Positions 63,121 to 64,000 of a stretch of DNA of 64,000 nucleotides are shown here, piece after piece. Position 1 is the first letter of the stretch. Every line of letters starts with the position of its first letter. Made by a program: the position numbers and the translations under genes. The notes beneath the pieces were generated by a model. The model searched no databases. It was given only the letters and a program-made list of their open reading frames with translations, and had not been told where the DNA came from. The stretch covers positions 1-64,000 of the forward strand of contig NZ_PYCN01000003.1 in the NCBI RefSeq assembly GCF_003062295.1, given 5' to 3'. Source of the stretch: Bradyrhizobium algeriense. GTDB taxonomy: Bacteria > Pseudomonadota > Alphaproteobacteria > Rhizobiales > Xanthobacteraceae.

Positions 63121-63149
63121 CCATTAGCTGCGATCAGCGCCCGGCGCAA
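63121..63149 (-). promoter_or_regulatory. Putative promoter of tRNA-Pro
   Basis: The minus strand shows TTGCGC (63144-63149), a 17-base spacer and TAATGG (63121-63126), ending 8 bp upstream of the tRNA. Confidence 0.4.
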
Positions 63150-63203
63150 GACGCGCGAGCGGCCTCATTGAGGCCGGCAGCCGGCCAGTTCCCCGCCCGC
63201 CCC

Positions 63204-63758
63204 TCAGCCGTCCTTCAGGGCGTTGTCCAGCAATTGCCGGCAGGCGACCAGGTCCTGCAGCACCCGTTCGAGGCGCTCGCGGTTGGCGTCCGAGGGCCCG
63301 GGCTTACCCTTGGCGAACGGCAGCAAAATGCCGTCGTCGTCGGTATCGGCAAAGCGGTAGTCGATTTCTTTCTCTTCGGTCTCGTAATCCTCGTCGTCGG
63401 CATCGACGGTCGGCGTCTCGCCCTCCTCGGGCTCCTGCAGGCTGAGACCAATCGCCTCCTCGACGGCGCCGAAAGTGACGGCGGAAGTCTGGTCGGCAAG
63501 GCCCTGCACCGATTTGATGCCGTGCTCTTTGAGGATCCGCTGCACGCCGCGGATGGTGTAGCCCTCGCCGTAGAGCAGCCGGCGGATGCCCTTGAGCAGG
63601 TCGACGTCGTCGGGGCGGTAGTAACGCCGCCCGCCGCTTCGCTTCATCGGCTTGATCTGGGCGAACCGAGTCTCCCAGAACCGCAGCACGTGCTGGGGAA
63701 TATCAAGCTCTTCAGCGACTTCGCTGATGGTGCGGAACGCATCCGGCGCCTTGTCCAA
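63204..63758 (-). CDS. MerR family transcriptional regulator
   Basis: A 184-residue regulator with the N-terminal winged helix of MerR proteins ([48 protein letters not shown], residues 8-56), then a dimerisation region and a very acidic linker ([25 protein letters not shown], about 110-135) and a C-terminal helix ([18 protein letters not shown]). No metal-binding cysteines of CueR/HmrR are seen, so the ligand is unknown. It lies just downstream of ihfA on the same strand, 81 bp apart, a pairing common in rhizobia. Confidence 0.9.
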   Translation of the reverse strand: MDKAPDAFRTISEVAEELDIPQHVLRFWETRFAQIKPMKRSGGRRYYRPDDVDLLKGIRRLLYGEGYTIRGVQRILKEHGIKSVQGLADQTSAVTFGAVEEAIGLSLQEPEEGETPTVDADDEDYETEEKEIDYRFADTDDDGILLPFAKGKPGPSDANRERLERVLQDLVACRQLLDNALKDG

Positions 63759-63839
63759 ATGCCAGCTCCTCTCAACTCATCTTGTTGGTGAAGACGCAGT
63801 ACTCGCCTTGTTGTCACGCGGCCGTGTTACTCGGTCTCG

Positions 63840-64000
63840 CTAGTCGGTCTTGCTTTCACCATTGCCGGGCGCGTGGCCGTTGATCCGCTGCTTCAGAATA
63901 GCTGACGGCTTGAACACCATCACACGACGCGGCGAAATAGGCACTTCGGTACCTGTCTTCGGGTTACGTCCGATCCGCTGACCCTTCTTGCGCACCATGA
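63840..64000 (-). CDS. ihfA: Integration host factor subunit alpha, 3' part
   Basis: The gene enters from the right edge; only its last 52 codons and part of a 53rd are here. They read [20 protein letters not shown] then [21 protein letters not shown], the beta arm and last helix of IHF alpha, followed by a polar tail ending [11 protein letters not shown] is a site-specific DNA-bending heterodimer needed for sigma-54 promoters and recombination. The 5' end lies beyond 64000. MerR is downstream on the same strand. Confidence 0.93.
   Translation of the reverse strand, partial: MVRKKGQRIGRNPKTGTEVPISPRRVMVFKPSAILKQRINGHAPGNGESKTD

Overview
The window looks like a chromosomal segment of a Bradyrhizobium-type alphaproteobacterium (Nitrobacteraceae). 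I infer this from GC-rich codon use, the tig-clpP-clpX-lon order, glnB-glnA, a NadQ-type regulator beside nadABC, a GcrA-like protein, GANTC sites, DUF992 and DUF2842 proteins, and palindromic intergenic repeats of the kinds common in bradyrhizobia. No database search was possible; family calls rest on motifs I can read.

Layout. 1-2.7 kb: right end of an insertion sequence, tRNA-Asp, an HU-like protein, pepT and a small secreted protein. 3-4.7 kb: a methyltransferase, tRNA-Val and a GFA-fold zinc protein. 4.7-11.5 kb: the proteostasis block lon, clpX, clpP and tig, all on the minus strand and transcribed tig to lon, then tRNA-Leu. 11.8-16.2 kb: a cupredoxin-fold protein that has lost most copper ligands, a mandelate-racemase-subgroup enolase, a GNAT enzyme and the bifunctional NAD(P)H-hydrate repair enzyme. 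16.4-19.5 kb: glnB-glnA behind a sigma-54 promoter, then a DUF992 gene followed by a decayed second copy of the glnA 3' end with its terminator. 19.7-31 kb: accessory genes (hybrid histidine kinase, orphan ABC binding protein, gamma-glutamyl hydrolase, AI-2E transporter, haem-bearing periplasmic propeller protein, diguanylate cyclase). 31-36 kb: rplM-rpsI, a thioesterase, a crotonase-fold protein without the usual catalytic glutamates, and a CoA-binding protein plus metY lying between two inverted copies of one palindromic repeat. 36-41 kb: nadQ-nadA-nadB-nadC with two 19-bp operator-like palindromes. 41-43.4 kb: FTR1-type iron permease, haem A synthase, DUF2842.

44.5-53.7 kb is a surface-polysaccharide region: deacetylase-like protein, acyltransferase, Wzz/kinase-like copolymerase, glycosyltransferase, undecaprenyl-phosphate sugar transferase and O-antigen ligase/polymerase. 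Two of its proteins look like pseudoenzymes. 53.7-60.3 kb holds assorted metabolic and regulatory genes (saccharopine-dehydrogenase-like, DUF169, YdcF, acetamidase/formamidase, GrlR-like, a small RHH-like protein, GcrA-like, SDR). 60.5-61.8 kb carries two tandem, diverged membrane-anchored paralogues of unknown function. The end holds cspA, an integrase relic beside tRNA-Pro, a MerR regulator and the 3' part of ihfA.

Most of the window is core chromosome. Signs of mobility are confined to the two tRNA-adjacent relics (IS end at tRNA-Asp, integrase tail at tRNA-Pro) and the palindromic repeats. I found no complete prophage, CRISPR array or obvious defence system. The least explained items are the paralogue pair at 60.5-61.8 kb, the ligand-less copper-oxidase-like protein, the two polysaccharide pseudoenzymes and the glnA 3' duplication.
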